A stretch of 8,737 nt of DNA from VFMC01 sp037131575 (GCA_037131575.1 JBAXQV010000133.1:1-8737); one strand, 5' to 3'; positions 1-6,760 are shown, counted from the stretch's first letter. A program made the numbers and translations. The notes: generated from the sequence alone by a model not told the origin.

Positions 1-2
1 CG

Positions 3-737
3 TTCGACGAGGCCTTGGCTGCCGTGGCGCAGGTGGAGGGGTGGATGTCGCCCGATCAGGCTCGCCGCCTGTACGACGCGGCTGCATCGACGGTGCCCGG
101 CGACGTGGTGGTGGAGATCGGGTCGTTCCGCGGTCGCAGCACCATCGTGCTCGCATCGGCCGCGGCCGACGGCGTGCGTATCGTCGCCATCGACCCGCAC
201 GCCGGGAACGATCGCGGACCAGAGGAGATCGACGGCTATGCCGCCGAGGCCGCCGACGACCACAGTGTGTTCAACGCCAACCTTGCTGCCGCAGGTGTGG
301 CCCACCGCGTACAGCACGTGCGCGCGTTCTCGAATGAGGCCCACGGCGCGGTCGATCAGGCCATCTCGGTGCTATATGTGGATGGGGCCCATCGCTACGC
401 GCCGGCTCGAGCCGATATCCGCGATTGGGGCGCCCGCATGCGGCCCGGCGGCACCTTGTTGATCCACGATTCCTTCTCATCGGTGGGTGTCACCTTGGCG
501 ATCGCGCGTGAATTGATGTTCGGCACCCGGTTTCGGTACGTGGGTCGGGCCCGTTCACTTGCCGAGTATCGCGCCGACCTGCCCAGCGGCCTCGGGGCGA
601 GGCTCGGCAATGCCGGTCGGCAGGTGCTGCAACTGCTGTGGTTCGCCAAGAATGTGTGCCTGAAGGTGTTGTTGAAGTTCGGCGGTGGGCGCATTCTACG
701 TGCGGTCACCGGTCGCGAACCCGAGTGGCCCTACTAG
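3..737 (+). CDS. Class I SAM-dependent methyltransferase (Methyltransf_24-like), 5' end outside window
   Basis: The reading frame is open to the left edge (FDEAL precedes the first possible start, TTG at 15), so the true start probably lies outside the window. Numbering from TTG 15, the SAM-binding motif I is EIGSFRGRST at 34-43, the acidic end of the second strand is in VAIDPH at 57-62, and a VDGAHRY motif sits at 122-128, followed by GGTLLIHDSF. This order is typical of the small Methyltransf_24 family found in glycan and secondary-metabolite loci. The last 40 or so residues are basic and hydrophobic (LLWFAKNVCLKVLLKF) and may touch the membrane; that part is inference. The gene stops 10 bp before the chosen dprE1 start and may be co-transcribed with it. 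A plausible role is methylation of a sugar or lipid intermediate, but the substrate cannot be read from the sequence. Confidence 0.85.
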   Translation, partial: FDEALAAVAQVEGWMSPDQARRLYDAAASTVPGDVVVEIGSFRGRSTIVLASAAADGVRIVAIDPHAGNDRGPEEIDGYAAEAADDHSVFNANLAAAGVAHRVQHVRAFSNEAHGAVDQAISVLYVDGAHRYAPARADIRDWGARMRPGGTLLIHDSFSSVGVTLAIARELMFGTRFRYVGRARSLAEYRADLPSGLGARLGNAGRQVLQLLWFAKNVCLKVLLKFGGGRILRAVTGREPEWPY

Positions 738-740
738 CCT
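735..740 (+). promoter_or_regulatory. Possible -10 element for leaderless dprE1 transcript
   Basis: TAGCCT fits the actinobacterial TANNNT -10 pattern and ends 7 nt before the GTG at 748, the spacing expected of a leaderless transcript. Its first three bases are the stop codon of the methyltransferase. No convincing -35 hexamer lies upstream, and no Shine-Dalgarno sequence precedes the GTG. Such a short motif can occur by chance. Confidence 0.3.
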
Positions 741-747
741 TGCGGTC

Positions 748-2100
748 GTGACCACCACGTCGCTTACCGGGTGGGGGCGGACCAACCCCTCGGCTGCCGA
801 TCTGCTTTCGGTATCGCGGTACGAAGTGCCAGCGGCAGTGAAAGAAGCAGGTCCGCGTGGCGCGCTCGTGCGGGGCCTCGGCCGTAGCTATGGCGATGCA
901 GCACAGAACGGCGGGGGTGTGGTGCTGCGTCTCAGCGGCAGCGACGCGATGCTCGATGCCGATGCCGGCACCGTCACCGTAGGTGCGGGTACCAGCCTCG
1001 ACGATCTGCTGCGAGTCATCGTGCCCCGTGGCTTCTTCGTGCCGGTCACACCCGGTACGCGGTTCGTCACCATCGGCGGGGCCATCGCCAGCGACATCCA
1101 CGGCAAGAACCACCATGTCGACGGTTCGTTCGGTAACCATCTGCTGCGGATGTCGTTGCAGTTGGCCGACGGGTCGGTGGTCGAGCTCAGCCGCACCGAC
1201 GACCCACAGCTGTTCTGGGCCACTATCGGTGGGATGGGCCTCACCGGCGCTGTGCTCGATGCGACGTTCACGCTGCTGCCCATCGAGTCGAGCCTCATGG
1301 CCGTCGACACCCATCGCATCGCCGATCTCGACGCCTTGTTCGCAGCCATGAGCGAGGGTGACGACCACTGTCGCTACAGCGTCGCCTGGATCGACCTCGT
1401 GGCCAAGGGTCGGCACCTCGGCCGTAGCGTGCTCACGCGTGGCGACCATGCGGCGCGCGCTCAACTCTCCAGCAAGCAGCTCAGCGACCCGTACGCGTAT
1501 GGGCCGCGACAACTGGTGTCGGTTCCCCCCGTGGTGCCCGCGCCCGGCGTGTTGAACCATCTCACGGTGTCGGCGTTCAATGAGTTCTGGTTCCGCAAAG
1601 CGCCGCGTGAACGTCTTGGCGAACTGCAGTCCATCGCCTCGTTCTTCCACCCACTCGACATGATCGGGTCGTGGAACCGTCTGTACGGGAAACCGGGCCT
1701 CGTGCAGTACCAATTCGTGGTGCCCTTCGGGCAGGAAGCAGCGATGCGGCGCATCATCGAACGCCTCTCGGCGAGCAGCGTGGCGAGTTTCCTGGCGGTG
1801 TTGAAGCGATTCGGTGCCGGCAACGAGGCACCGCTGAGTTTCCCCCAGGCCGGGTGGACGCTGGCACTCGACATGTCGGCGGCCGGGCGCGGCCTGGACA
1901 CCTTGCTGCACCATCTCGACGAGTTGGTGCTCGAAGCAGGTGGGCGCACCTATTTCGCCAAAGACGCCCATACCACCCCCGAGACGATTCGCCGCGGCTA
2001 CCCTCGTCTGGCCGAGTGGCAGCAGGTACGTCAGCGAGTCGATCCGCATCAGGTGTGGCAGAGCGACCTCGGCAGGCGACTGCTGCTCGCCGGCGACTGA
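748..2100 (+). CDS. dprE1: Decaprenylphosphoryl-beta-D-ribose 2'-oxidase (DprE1)
   Basis: FAD-dependent oxidase, first half of the epimerisation that turns decaprenylphosphoryl-ribose into the arabinose donor DPA; it makes the 2'-keto intermediate. The 450-residue protein matches mycobacterial DprE1 along its whole length: TGWGRT at the N-terminus, FAD-binding RGLGRSYGD (42-50), PGTRFVTIGGAIASDIHGKN with His118 and Lys120 (Mtb His132/Lys134), HPLDMIGSWNRLYG, QYQFVVPF, APLSFPQAGW, and AKDAHTT with the active-site Lys405 (Mtb Lys418). GTG 748 is chosen because homology begins there; the frame is open back to 685 inside the preceding gene, but those residues match nothing. Two inhibitor-site residues differ: Ala373 replaces the benzothiazinone-reactive Cys387, and Phe300 replaces Tyr314. 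The correspondence rests on alignment by eye to the recalled Mtb sequence. dprE2 follows after 30 bp, as expected for a two-subunit epimerase. Confidence 0.95.
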   Translation: MTTTSLTGWGRTNPSAADLLSVSRYEVPAAVKEAGPRGALVRGLGRSYGDAAQNGGGVVLRLSGSDAMLDADAGTVTVGAGTSLDDLLRVIVPRGFFVPVTPGTRFVTIGGAIASDIHGKNHHVDGSFGNHLLRMSLQLADGSVVELSRTDDPQLFWATIGGMGLTGAVLDATFTLLPIESSLMAVDTHRIADLDALFAAMSEGDDHCRYSVAWIDLVAKGRHLGRSVLTRGDHAARAQLSSKQLSDPYAYGPRQLVSVPPVVPAPGVLNHLTVSAFNEFWFRKAPRERLGELQSIASFFHPLDMIGSWNRLYGKPGLVQYQFVVPFGQEAAMRRIIERLSASSVASFLAVLKRFGAGNEAPLSFPQAGWTLALDMSAAGRGLDTLLHHLDELVLEAGGRTYFAKDAHTTPETIRRGYPRLAEWQQVRQRVDPHQVWQSDLGRRLLLAGD

Positions 2101-2130
2101 CCTGCTACGTCGATCGATCGGATACCACGC

Positions 2131-2892
2131 GTGGAAAATGCATTCGGACAGCCGCAGACCATCGTGGTGCTCGGCGGCACGAGCGATATCGGTGTGGCCA
2201 TTGCCCGCAGCCTCGTCAGTGCAGTCACGCGCACCATCGTGCTCGCCTGCCGCCACCTCGACCAGGGCGAGCAAGTGGCGGCCACCTTGCGCACACCGGC
2301 GGTGAACGTGAGCGTGGTGCACTTCGACGGCGGCGATACGGCATCGCACGGCGCCTTCGTGGAAGGCCTTGCCAGCACTCACGGCGACCTCGATGTGGTG
2401 GTGCTGGCGTTCGGGCAACTCGGCGACGCGCCGACGCTTGCCACCGACCCCAACGCTGCCGCGGCACTGGTGCATGTGAACATGACCGGCGCTGTCTCGG
2501 CGAGCATCGCCGTGGCCAATCGGTTGCGCGCCCAGGGCCACGGGTCGCTCGTGGTGCTCAGCAGCGTTGCCGGCGAGCGCGTCCGGAAGGCCAACTTCGT
2601 GTACGGCTCCACCAAAGCAGGCCTCGACGGGTTTGCGCAAGGCCTCGGCGATTCGCTCGAGGGCAGCGGTGCGCGAGTGCTGGTGGTGCGCCCGGGCTTC
2701 GTCGAGTCGAAGATGACCACCGGTATGGACAAAGCACCCTTCAGCACCACCCCCGACAAGGTGGCTTCTGCCACGGTGGCCGGGTTACGCAAGGGGCGCC
2801 GCACGGTGTGGGCGCCGGGCATCTTGCGGTACGTGTTCATGGTGCTGCGCCATGTGCCCGGGCCGATCTGGCGCAAGCTTCCGCTCGGCTGA
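2131..2892 (+). CDS. dprE2: Decaprenylphosphoryl-2-keto-D-erythro-pentose reductase (DprE2), short-chain dehydrogenase
   Basis: NAD(P)H-dependent reductase that takes the keto product of DprE1 to decaprenylphosphoryl-D-arabinose. The 253-residue protein has the Rossmann motif GGTSDIG (15-21) and the SDR catalytic set Ser145, Tyr158 and Lys162 in SSVAGERVRKANFVYGSTK. That stretch, FGQLGDA, KAGLDGF, VRPGFV and the C-terminal RYVFMVLRHVP are close to Mtb DprE2 (recalled sequence). GTG 2131 fits best because the family begins with a short stretch before PQT, matched here by VENAFGQPQT. There is no clear Shine-Dalgarno sequence. The 30-bp gap to dprE1 contains a 10-bp palindrome, CGATCGATCG (2111-2120), of unknown meaning. 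The hydrophobic, basic C-terminus may sit on the inner membrane where the lipid substrate is; that is inference. Confidence 0.95.
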   Translation: MENAFGQPQTIVVLGGTSDIGVAIARSLVSAVTRTIVLACRHLDQGEQVAATLRTPAVNVSVVHFDGGDTASHGAFVEGLASTHGDLDVVVLAFGQLGDAPTLATDPNAAAALVHVNMTGAVSASIAVANRLRAQGHGSLVVLSSVAGERVRKANFVYGSTKAGLDGFAQGLGDSLEGSGARVLVVRPGFVESKMTTGMDKAPFSTTPDKVASATVAGLRKGRRTVWAPGILRYVFMVLRHVPGPIWRKLPLG

Positions 2893-2895
2893 AAC

Positions 2896-2924
2896 CGGCC
2901 GCTCGATTCGGCCGCTCGATTCGG
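2896..2924. repeat. 13-bp tandem repeat (2.2 copies) between convergent genes
   Basis: The unit GGCCGCTCGATTC occurs twice head to tail (2897-2909 and 2910-2922), and the period-13 match extends to 2896-2924. Each unit boundary contains the self-complementary CGGCCG (2896-2901 and 2909-2914), so either strand could form a 6-bp all-GC stem with a 7-nt loop. It fills most of the 36-bp gap between the dprE2 stop and the stop of the opposing membrane-protein gene. A two-way transcription terminator is possible, but there is no T tract on either side. Confidence 0.6.
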
Positions 2925-2928
2925 TCAC

Positions 2929-4725
2929 TCAGGCGTTGGCGGCTGCCATGGCGAGCTCATGGTCGAGTGAGGCCCGGCGGTCGGCACCGATACCGATACC
3001 GGCCGGGCTGATGCCGTCGCCCTTCGCACAGCGGTGATACAGCATCACCAACGCGTTGTCGTAGTTGCCCACCAGGCAGAACTGATTGGCCACAACCTGA
3101 TTCGGTGCGTCGGAACCGAAGTTGCTCGATGCGTTGGGCTCGTACCAGCCGGTCCAGAAATTGGTGAGCAGCACCCAGTCGGCTGAGGCGACATCGCGGT
3201 CGAGGCCCGAACCGGGCTTGTCGGCGAGGCCCGGGTCCATCTCGATGTAGTAGGTGGCCGGGGTGAGTTCGGGGAACAGGTAGTAGAACACCACATCGCT
3301 GTAGATGGTGCGGCTCAGATCGGCGGGGCCGACGAGTAACCGCTCGCCGGGCTTCGACGATGCAGCGAGCTGGTTGATGGCGGCCTGGCTGGCTTCCTGT
3401 AGCGGAACGTTCCCGAAATAGAACGAGCGCTCGCCGCGATGCACTTCGTAGCCGCCCTGCTTGTTACCCACACTGATACGGCTGAAGACCAGGTAGTAGC
3501 GGAATGTGTAGAACGGGCACACCACCAGCAGCGTGAGCGCCATGAACACTCCGGCCGCAAGGTCGACCCGGAATGCGGCAATGTTCGGGCGCCACTGCAA
3601 CAGCAGTTCGCGTGCCAGCGGTACAAGGAGCACGAACGAGATGCACGAGCCCCAGGCGAGGTGGGTGCTGTCGGGGCGTTGCAGTGCCTGGCCGATCATG
3701 CCCAGGCCGAACAAGCTGCCGACGAGCAGCGCCGTGCGCGTGGCCGTGCGCCCCGAACGACGGATGAGCACGAATGCGGCGATGGGAACACCGATGGCGG
3801 TGGCGATGACCACGAAGAACCAGAGGAAGAGCTGGTGGTTGGCGCTGAGCGACGGGAAATGCCACCACGGCGCATCGTTGGGACCCTCGGCCACCGCCTG
3901 AAGTGCACCGTCGATCTTGTGCAGGCTGGGAGGTCGAGGCAGCTGGCGACCGGGGCGCAGATCGACCACGGGGTTCACCACCATGCCTCGCCACGATGGG
4001 CCGATACCAGCCATGGCCAGATGCACCCACATCGGTACCAAGCCCACGGCAGTGCCCAAGGCCAGCGCCTTCCACGAACGGGCGAACACCAGCACGGCAG
4101 CGAATGCGAGGCCGAGCGCCACGATCAAGTCGGGCCGGAACGACAGCGAGAGCCCGGCCAACACCCCCGCGGCCACGAACGCGCGCTGCTGGTTGCGGCC
4201 AGCGGTATGAACACCACGAATGGCGAACACCACGCCCCACAGGCCCAGGCCGACGCCGCCTTCCCATGCCAATGCCGACAACCCGATGGGTGTGAGCACC
4301 AGGAACGTGACTGCGGCTGCGCAGATGACTGCGATGCGGTACCCCCAGGCGCGGGTGAGCGCGTACATGCCGGAGATGATGAGGAGGTGCTGCAGCAAAC
4401 CGAAGGTGCGCTGGCTGCCGAGCGTGTAGCCGAACACCCGGTACCAGACGGTGAGGATCTGCAGTGATCCGGGGCCGTAGAGGTGGAGGAAATCGACGTT
4501 CGGTACGGCGCCCGACATCATCCGCTTGGGGAAGACGAGCATGAAGCCCTCTTCCATCGACGAACCAGTGCCGAGGTAGAGGCCGCGTAGGGGAATGGCT
4601 ACCAAGGCGGCGATGAGCGCAACACTCAACACACCGGCGCGGCTGGGACGGCGCACTGAGCCGCCGAGCACGAACGGCACCGCCGGCTCCGTTCGGTCGG
4701 TATCGGCGGGAGGAGCGGAAGGCAC
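2929..4725 (-). CDS. Polytopic membrane protein, candidate GT-C type glycosyltransferase
   Basis: A 598-residue protein. After a short cytoplasmic N-terminus, the first membrane segment (about 30-50) is followed by a loop with Glu58-Glu59 and VPNVDFLHLYGPGS (74-87). Roughly ten hydrophobic segments run to about residue 415, with an RPDSTHL motif at 350-356. The C-terminal 180 residues are soluble and probably extracytoplasmic (YYLFPELTPATYYIEMDPG, NFWTGWYEPN). Acidic residues in the first outer loop plus a soluble C-terminal domain are typical of GT-C enzymes that use polyprenyl-phosphate sugars, such as PMT/ArnT and mycobacterial AftA. GTG 4725 is chosen because the frame upstream runs into the divergent gene and loses hydrophobic or family-like character. 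It is convergent with dprE2. Use of DPA as donor is inferred from that position, not shown; a non-catalytic membrane protein is possible. Confidence 0.75.
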   Translation of the reverse strand: MPSAPPADTDRTEPAVPFVLGGSVRRPSRAGVLSVALIAALVAIPLRGLYLGTGSSMEEGFMLVFPKRMMSGAVPNVDFLHLYGPGSLQILTVWYRVFGYTLGSQRTFGLLQHLLIISGMYALTRAWGYRIAVICAAAVTFLVLTPIGLSALAWEGGVGLGLWGVVFAIRGVHTAGRNQQRAFVAAGVLAGLSLSFRPDLIVALGLAFAAVLVFARSWKALALGTAVGLVPMWVHLAMAGIGPSWRGMVVNPVVDLRPGRQLPRPPSLHKIDGALQAVAEGPNDAPWWHFPSLSANHQLFLWFFVVIATAIGVPIAAFVLIRRSGRTATRTALLVGSLFGLGMIGQALQRPDSTHLAWGSCISFVLLVPLARELLLQWRPNIAAFRVDLAAGVFMALTLLVVCPFYTFRYYLVFSRISVGNKQGGYEVHRGERSFYFGNVPLQEASQAAINQLAASSKPGERLLVGPADLSRTIYSDVVFYYLFPELTPATYYIEMDPGLADKPGSGLDRDVASADWVLLTNFWTGWYEPNASSNFGSDAPNQVVANQFCLVGNYDNALVMLYHRCAKGDGISPAGIGIGADRRASLDHELAMAAANA

Positions 4726-4733
4726 GACTGACG

Positions 4734-4739
4734 ACTGTA
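4734..4739 (-). promoter_or_regulatory. Possible -10 element for the GT-C-like membrane protein
   Basis: On the minus strand TACAGT fits TANNNT and lies 8 nt before the GTG at 4725, which would give a leaderless or nearly leaderless transcript. It lies in the only divergent intergenic region (4726-4791, 66 bp). For the opposite gene, GACACT at 4780-4785, 6 nt before ATG 4792, is a weaker candidate. Neither has a good -35 match. Confidence 0.3.
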
Positions 4740-4791
4740 GTGAGTGGAGGGTGTGCAGGTGGTGACGGCTGGGGTGCGCGACACTGGTGCA

Positions 4792-5571
4792 ATGCCCATG
4801 TACGAGCACCTCCTCGTGGCCAGCGATGGCCCGATCACCACGATCACGCTGAATCGGCCCGAGAAGCGCAACGCGTTGGCAGTCGACGTGATGACCGAAC
4901 TCCTCGATGCGTTCCGTACCGTGGGTGCGAGCGACGCTCTGGGCGTAGTGCTGGCTGCCACGGGCCCGGTGTTCTCGGCAGGGCACAACTTCGCCGATAT
5001 GGCCGGTGCGTCACTGGCAGAAACCCGGCGGTTGTTCTCGCTGTGCACCGACATGATGGACATGGTGCAGTCGCTTCCTCAACCAGTGGTGGCCAAGGTG
5101 CATGCCCTGGCCACCGCAGCCGGGTGCCAACTGGTGGCCACCTGTGACCTGGCCGTGGCCGCCGAATCGGCCGGTTTCGCAATACCTGGCGGCAAGGGTG
5201 GGTTGTTCTGCCACACCCCCTTGGTGGCTGTTGCCCGCAATGTTGGTCGCAAGCGCGCGCTCGAACTGGCGCTCACCGGCGATGCCATCGACGCACGCAC
5301 CGCGATGGAGTGGGGGCTGGTGAACCGAGTGGTTCCCGACGCCGACCTCGACGCGGCCGTCGCCGACCTCATCGGCAGGGCCACGCGGGGGAGCGCGATG
5401 TCGAAGGCGTTGGGTAAGCAAGGTTTCTACGCGCAGGTCGACATGGACCAGACCAAGGCCTACGCCTACGCCGTCGAGGTGATGGCCGCTGCCGCCACCA
5501 CCGCCGACGCGCAGGAGGGTATTGCTGCGTTCTTGGCCAAACGGCACCCCAACTTCACCGAACGTGCCTGA
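4792..5571 (+). CDS. Crotonase (enoyl-CoA hydratase/isomerase) family protein, ECHDC3-like, atypical active site
   Basis: A 259-residue crotonase-fold protein. It has the family's N-terminal ITLNRPEKRNAL, the oxyanion-hole segment FSAGHNFADM, and the second helix region VHALATAAGCQLVATCD, then FAIPGGKGGLFCHTP and GDAIDARTAMEWGLVNRVV. In classical enoyl-CoA hydratase, Glu144 and Glu164 (rat numbering) do the acid-base chemistry; here the aligned residues are Gln113 and Gly133, also 20 residues apart. Hydration of enoyl-CoA by the usual mechanism is therefore unlikely. The pattern resembles the ECHDC3 branch, whose members lack those glutamates. ATG 4792 gives the usual short N-terminus; ATG 4798 is equally possible, and in-frame GTGs back to 4744 are less likely. 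A CoA-ester substrate is expected from the fold but is unknown. Its place among envelope-glycan genes is unexplained. Confidence 0.88.
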   Translation: MPMYEHLLVASDGPITTITLNRPEKRNALAVDVMTELLDAFRTVGASDALGVVLAATGPVFSAGHNFADMAGASLAETRRLFSLCTDMMDMVQSLPQPVVAKVHALATAAGCQLVATCDLAVAAESAGFAIPGGKGGLFCHTPLVAVARNVGRKRALELALTGDAIDARTAMEWGLVNRVVPDADLDAAVADLIGRATRGSAMSKALGKQGFYAQVDMDQTKAYAYAVEVMAAAATTADAQEGIAAFLAKRHPNFTERA

Positions 5572-6760
5572 GCCCGTGCCCGCCGCAGAGCTGCAACAAC
5601 TCGCCGACGACATGATCGCCGCCGGTGTACGCCGTGTGCACACCATGGCCTGGCGCGATCTCGACGACCCCGATGCTGGCGGCAGTGAGGTGCACGCCGA
5701 CGAGTTCATGCGCCGCTGGGCGGCGGTGGGGCTCGAGGTGAGCCACCGCACATCGGCCGCTCTCGGGCAACCCGCCGAAGCGATGCGCAATGGCTACCGT
5801 GTGGTGCGCCGGGGCAGCAGGTACTCGGTGTTCCCGCGCACCATCGTGAGTGAAATCACCCATCGCATGGGGCGCTACGACGCCCTGGTTGAGATCTGGA
5901 ACGGCGTGCCGTGGTTCTCGCCGGTGTGGTGCCGGGCACCGCGCATCACGTTCCTGCATCATGTGCACGGGCCGATGTGGAACCAGATGTTGCCTGCGCC
6001 GTTGGCGGGGTTCGGCCGTGTGCTCGAAGCGAAGCTGGCGCCGCCGTTCTACCGCGGCACACAGATGGTCACTCCGTCGGATGCCACCCGCGAGGAGTTG
6101 CTCGAAATCGGCTTCCGCGCCGACCGCGTGCTTGCCGTGCCGAACGGCGTGAGCGAACAGTTCCACCCTGGTGGCGAACGCAGCGCCTCGCCTGCGGTGG
6201 TGGCGGTTGGTCGCCTGGCGCCGGTGAAGCGGTTCGACCAACTCATCGAGGCGGCCGTGGTGGCCAAGCGTCGGGTGCCCGATCTCACGCTCACCATCGT
6301 CGGGTCGGGCCCGATGCGCGCCGAACTCGATGCGTTGGTGCAGCGGCATGAGGCCGGTGAGTGGATCTCGTTCCTCGGGCAGGTGAGCCACCTCGACCTG
6401 GTGGCGCTGTATCAGCGGGCCTGGTTGGTGGCCAGTGCATCACTTGCGGAAGGCTGGGGGCTCACGCTCACCGAGGCTGCTGCATGTGGCACGCCGGCTG
6501 TGGCCACCGACATTCGTGGGCACCGGAGCAGTGTGGTACGCGACGTGACCGGGGTTCTGGCCCCACTCGAACGGCTCGGCGACACACTTGCCGATGTGCT
6601 CACCGACCATGTGAGGCGCGAACAGTTGGCAGCGGCTGCATTGCAGCGCGCACGAACGCTCACCTGGGATGCGTCGGCCGTCGGGGTGTTGCGCGCCTTG
6701 CACCAGCAGGTGCGCAACACGGGCGTACCTCGGTCAGCCCGGCAATACCTTCATGAGTGA
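5564..6760 (+). CDS. GT4-family glycosyltransferase (GT-B fold)
   Basis: A retaining glycosyltransferase expected to move a sugar from a nucleotide donor to an acceptor at the cytoplasmic face. The N-terminal acceptor domain has DPDAGGSEVHADEF (glycine-rich loop) and ITFLHHVHGPMW; the hinge region has VTPSDATREEL and VPNGVSEQF. The donor domain has VGRLAPVKR with Arg217 and Lys222, which contact the donor phosphates in this family, TIVGSGP, FLGQVS, and the EX7E motif with Glu296 and Glu304 in EGWGLTLTEAAACGTPAVA. The length, 398 residues, is normal. GTG 5564 overlaps the crotonase stop by 8 bp; GTG 5576 or ATG 5612 are alternatives, and all leave the domain intact. The 3' end overlaps the opposing epimerase gene by 27 bp. 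The donor and acceptor cannot be told from the sequence. Confidence 0.92.
   Translation: MPEPVPAAELQQLADDMIAAGVRRVHTMAWRDLDDPDAGGSEVHADEFMRRWAAVGLEVSHRTSAALGQPAEAMRNGYRVVRRGSRYSVFPRTIVSEITHRMGRYDALVEIWNGVPWFSPVWCRAPRITFLHHVHGPMWNQMLPAPLAGFGRVLEAKLAPPFYRGTQMVTPSDATREELLEIGFRADRVLAVPNGVSEQFHPGGERSASPAVVAVGRLAPVKRFDQLIEAAVVAKRRVPDLTLTIVGSGPMRAELDALVQRHEAGEWISFLGQVSHLDLVALYQRAWLVASASLAEGWGLTLTEAAACGTPAVATDIRGHRSSVVRDVTGVLAPLERLGDTLADVLTDHVRREQLAAAALQRARTLTWDASAVGVLRALHQQVRNTGVPRSARQYLHE

Noticed and set aside
2111..2120. CGATCGATCG palindrome before dprE2 as an operator
   Set aside because: Ten bases of simple CGAT repeats are common in GC-rich DNA. There is no second site and no promoter beside it, so I do not call it a binding site.
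706..2640. Very long minus-strand open frame (644 codons) opposite dprE1 and dprE2
   Set aside because: It is His/Arg/Gln-rich with no recognisable domain, and lies antisense to two genes with full-length homology. High-GC codon bias leaves such antisense frames free of stops.
1671..3011. 446-codon plus-strand frame across the end of dprE1 and all of dprE2
   Set aside because: Arg-rich, low-complexity translation in the wrong frame over two well-supported genes; no motif.
3439..4467. 342-codon plus-strand frame opposite the membrane protein
   Set aside because: His/Glu/Gln-rich shadow with no motif; the minus-strand frame has clear membrane segments and a coherent domain layout.
4726..4986. 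N-terminal extension of the membrane protein to 4986
   Set aside because: The added 87 residues are polar and His/Arg-rich, lie antisense to the crotonase gene and do not resemble a membrane-protein N-terminus.
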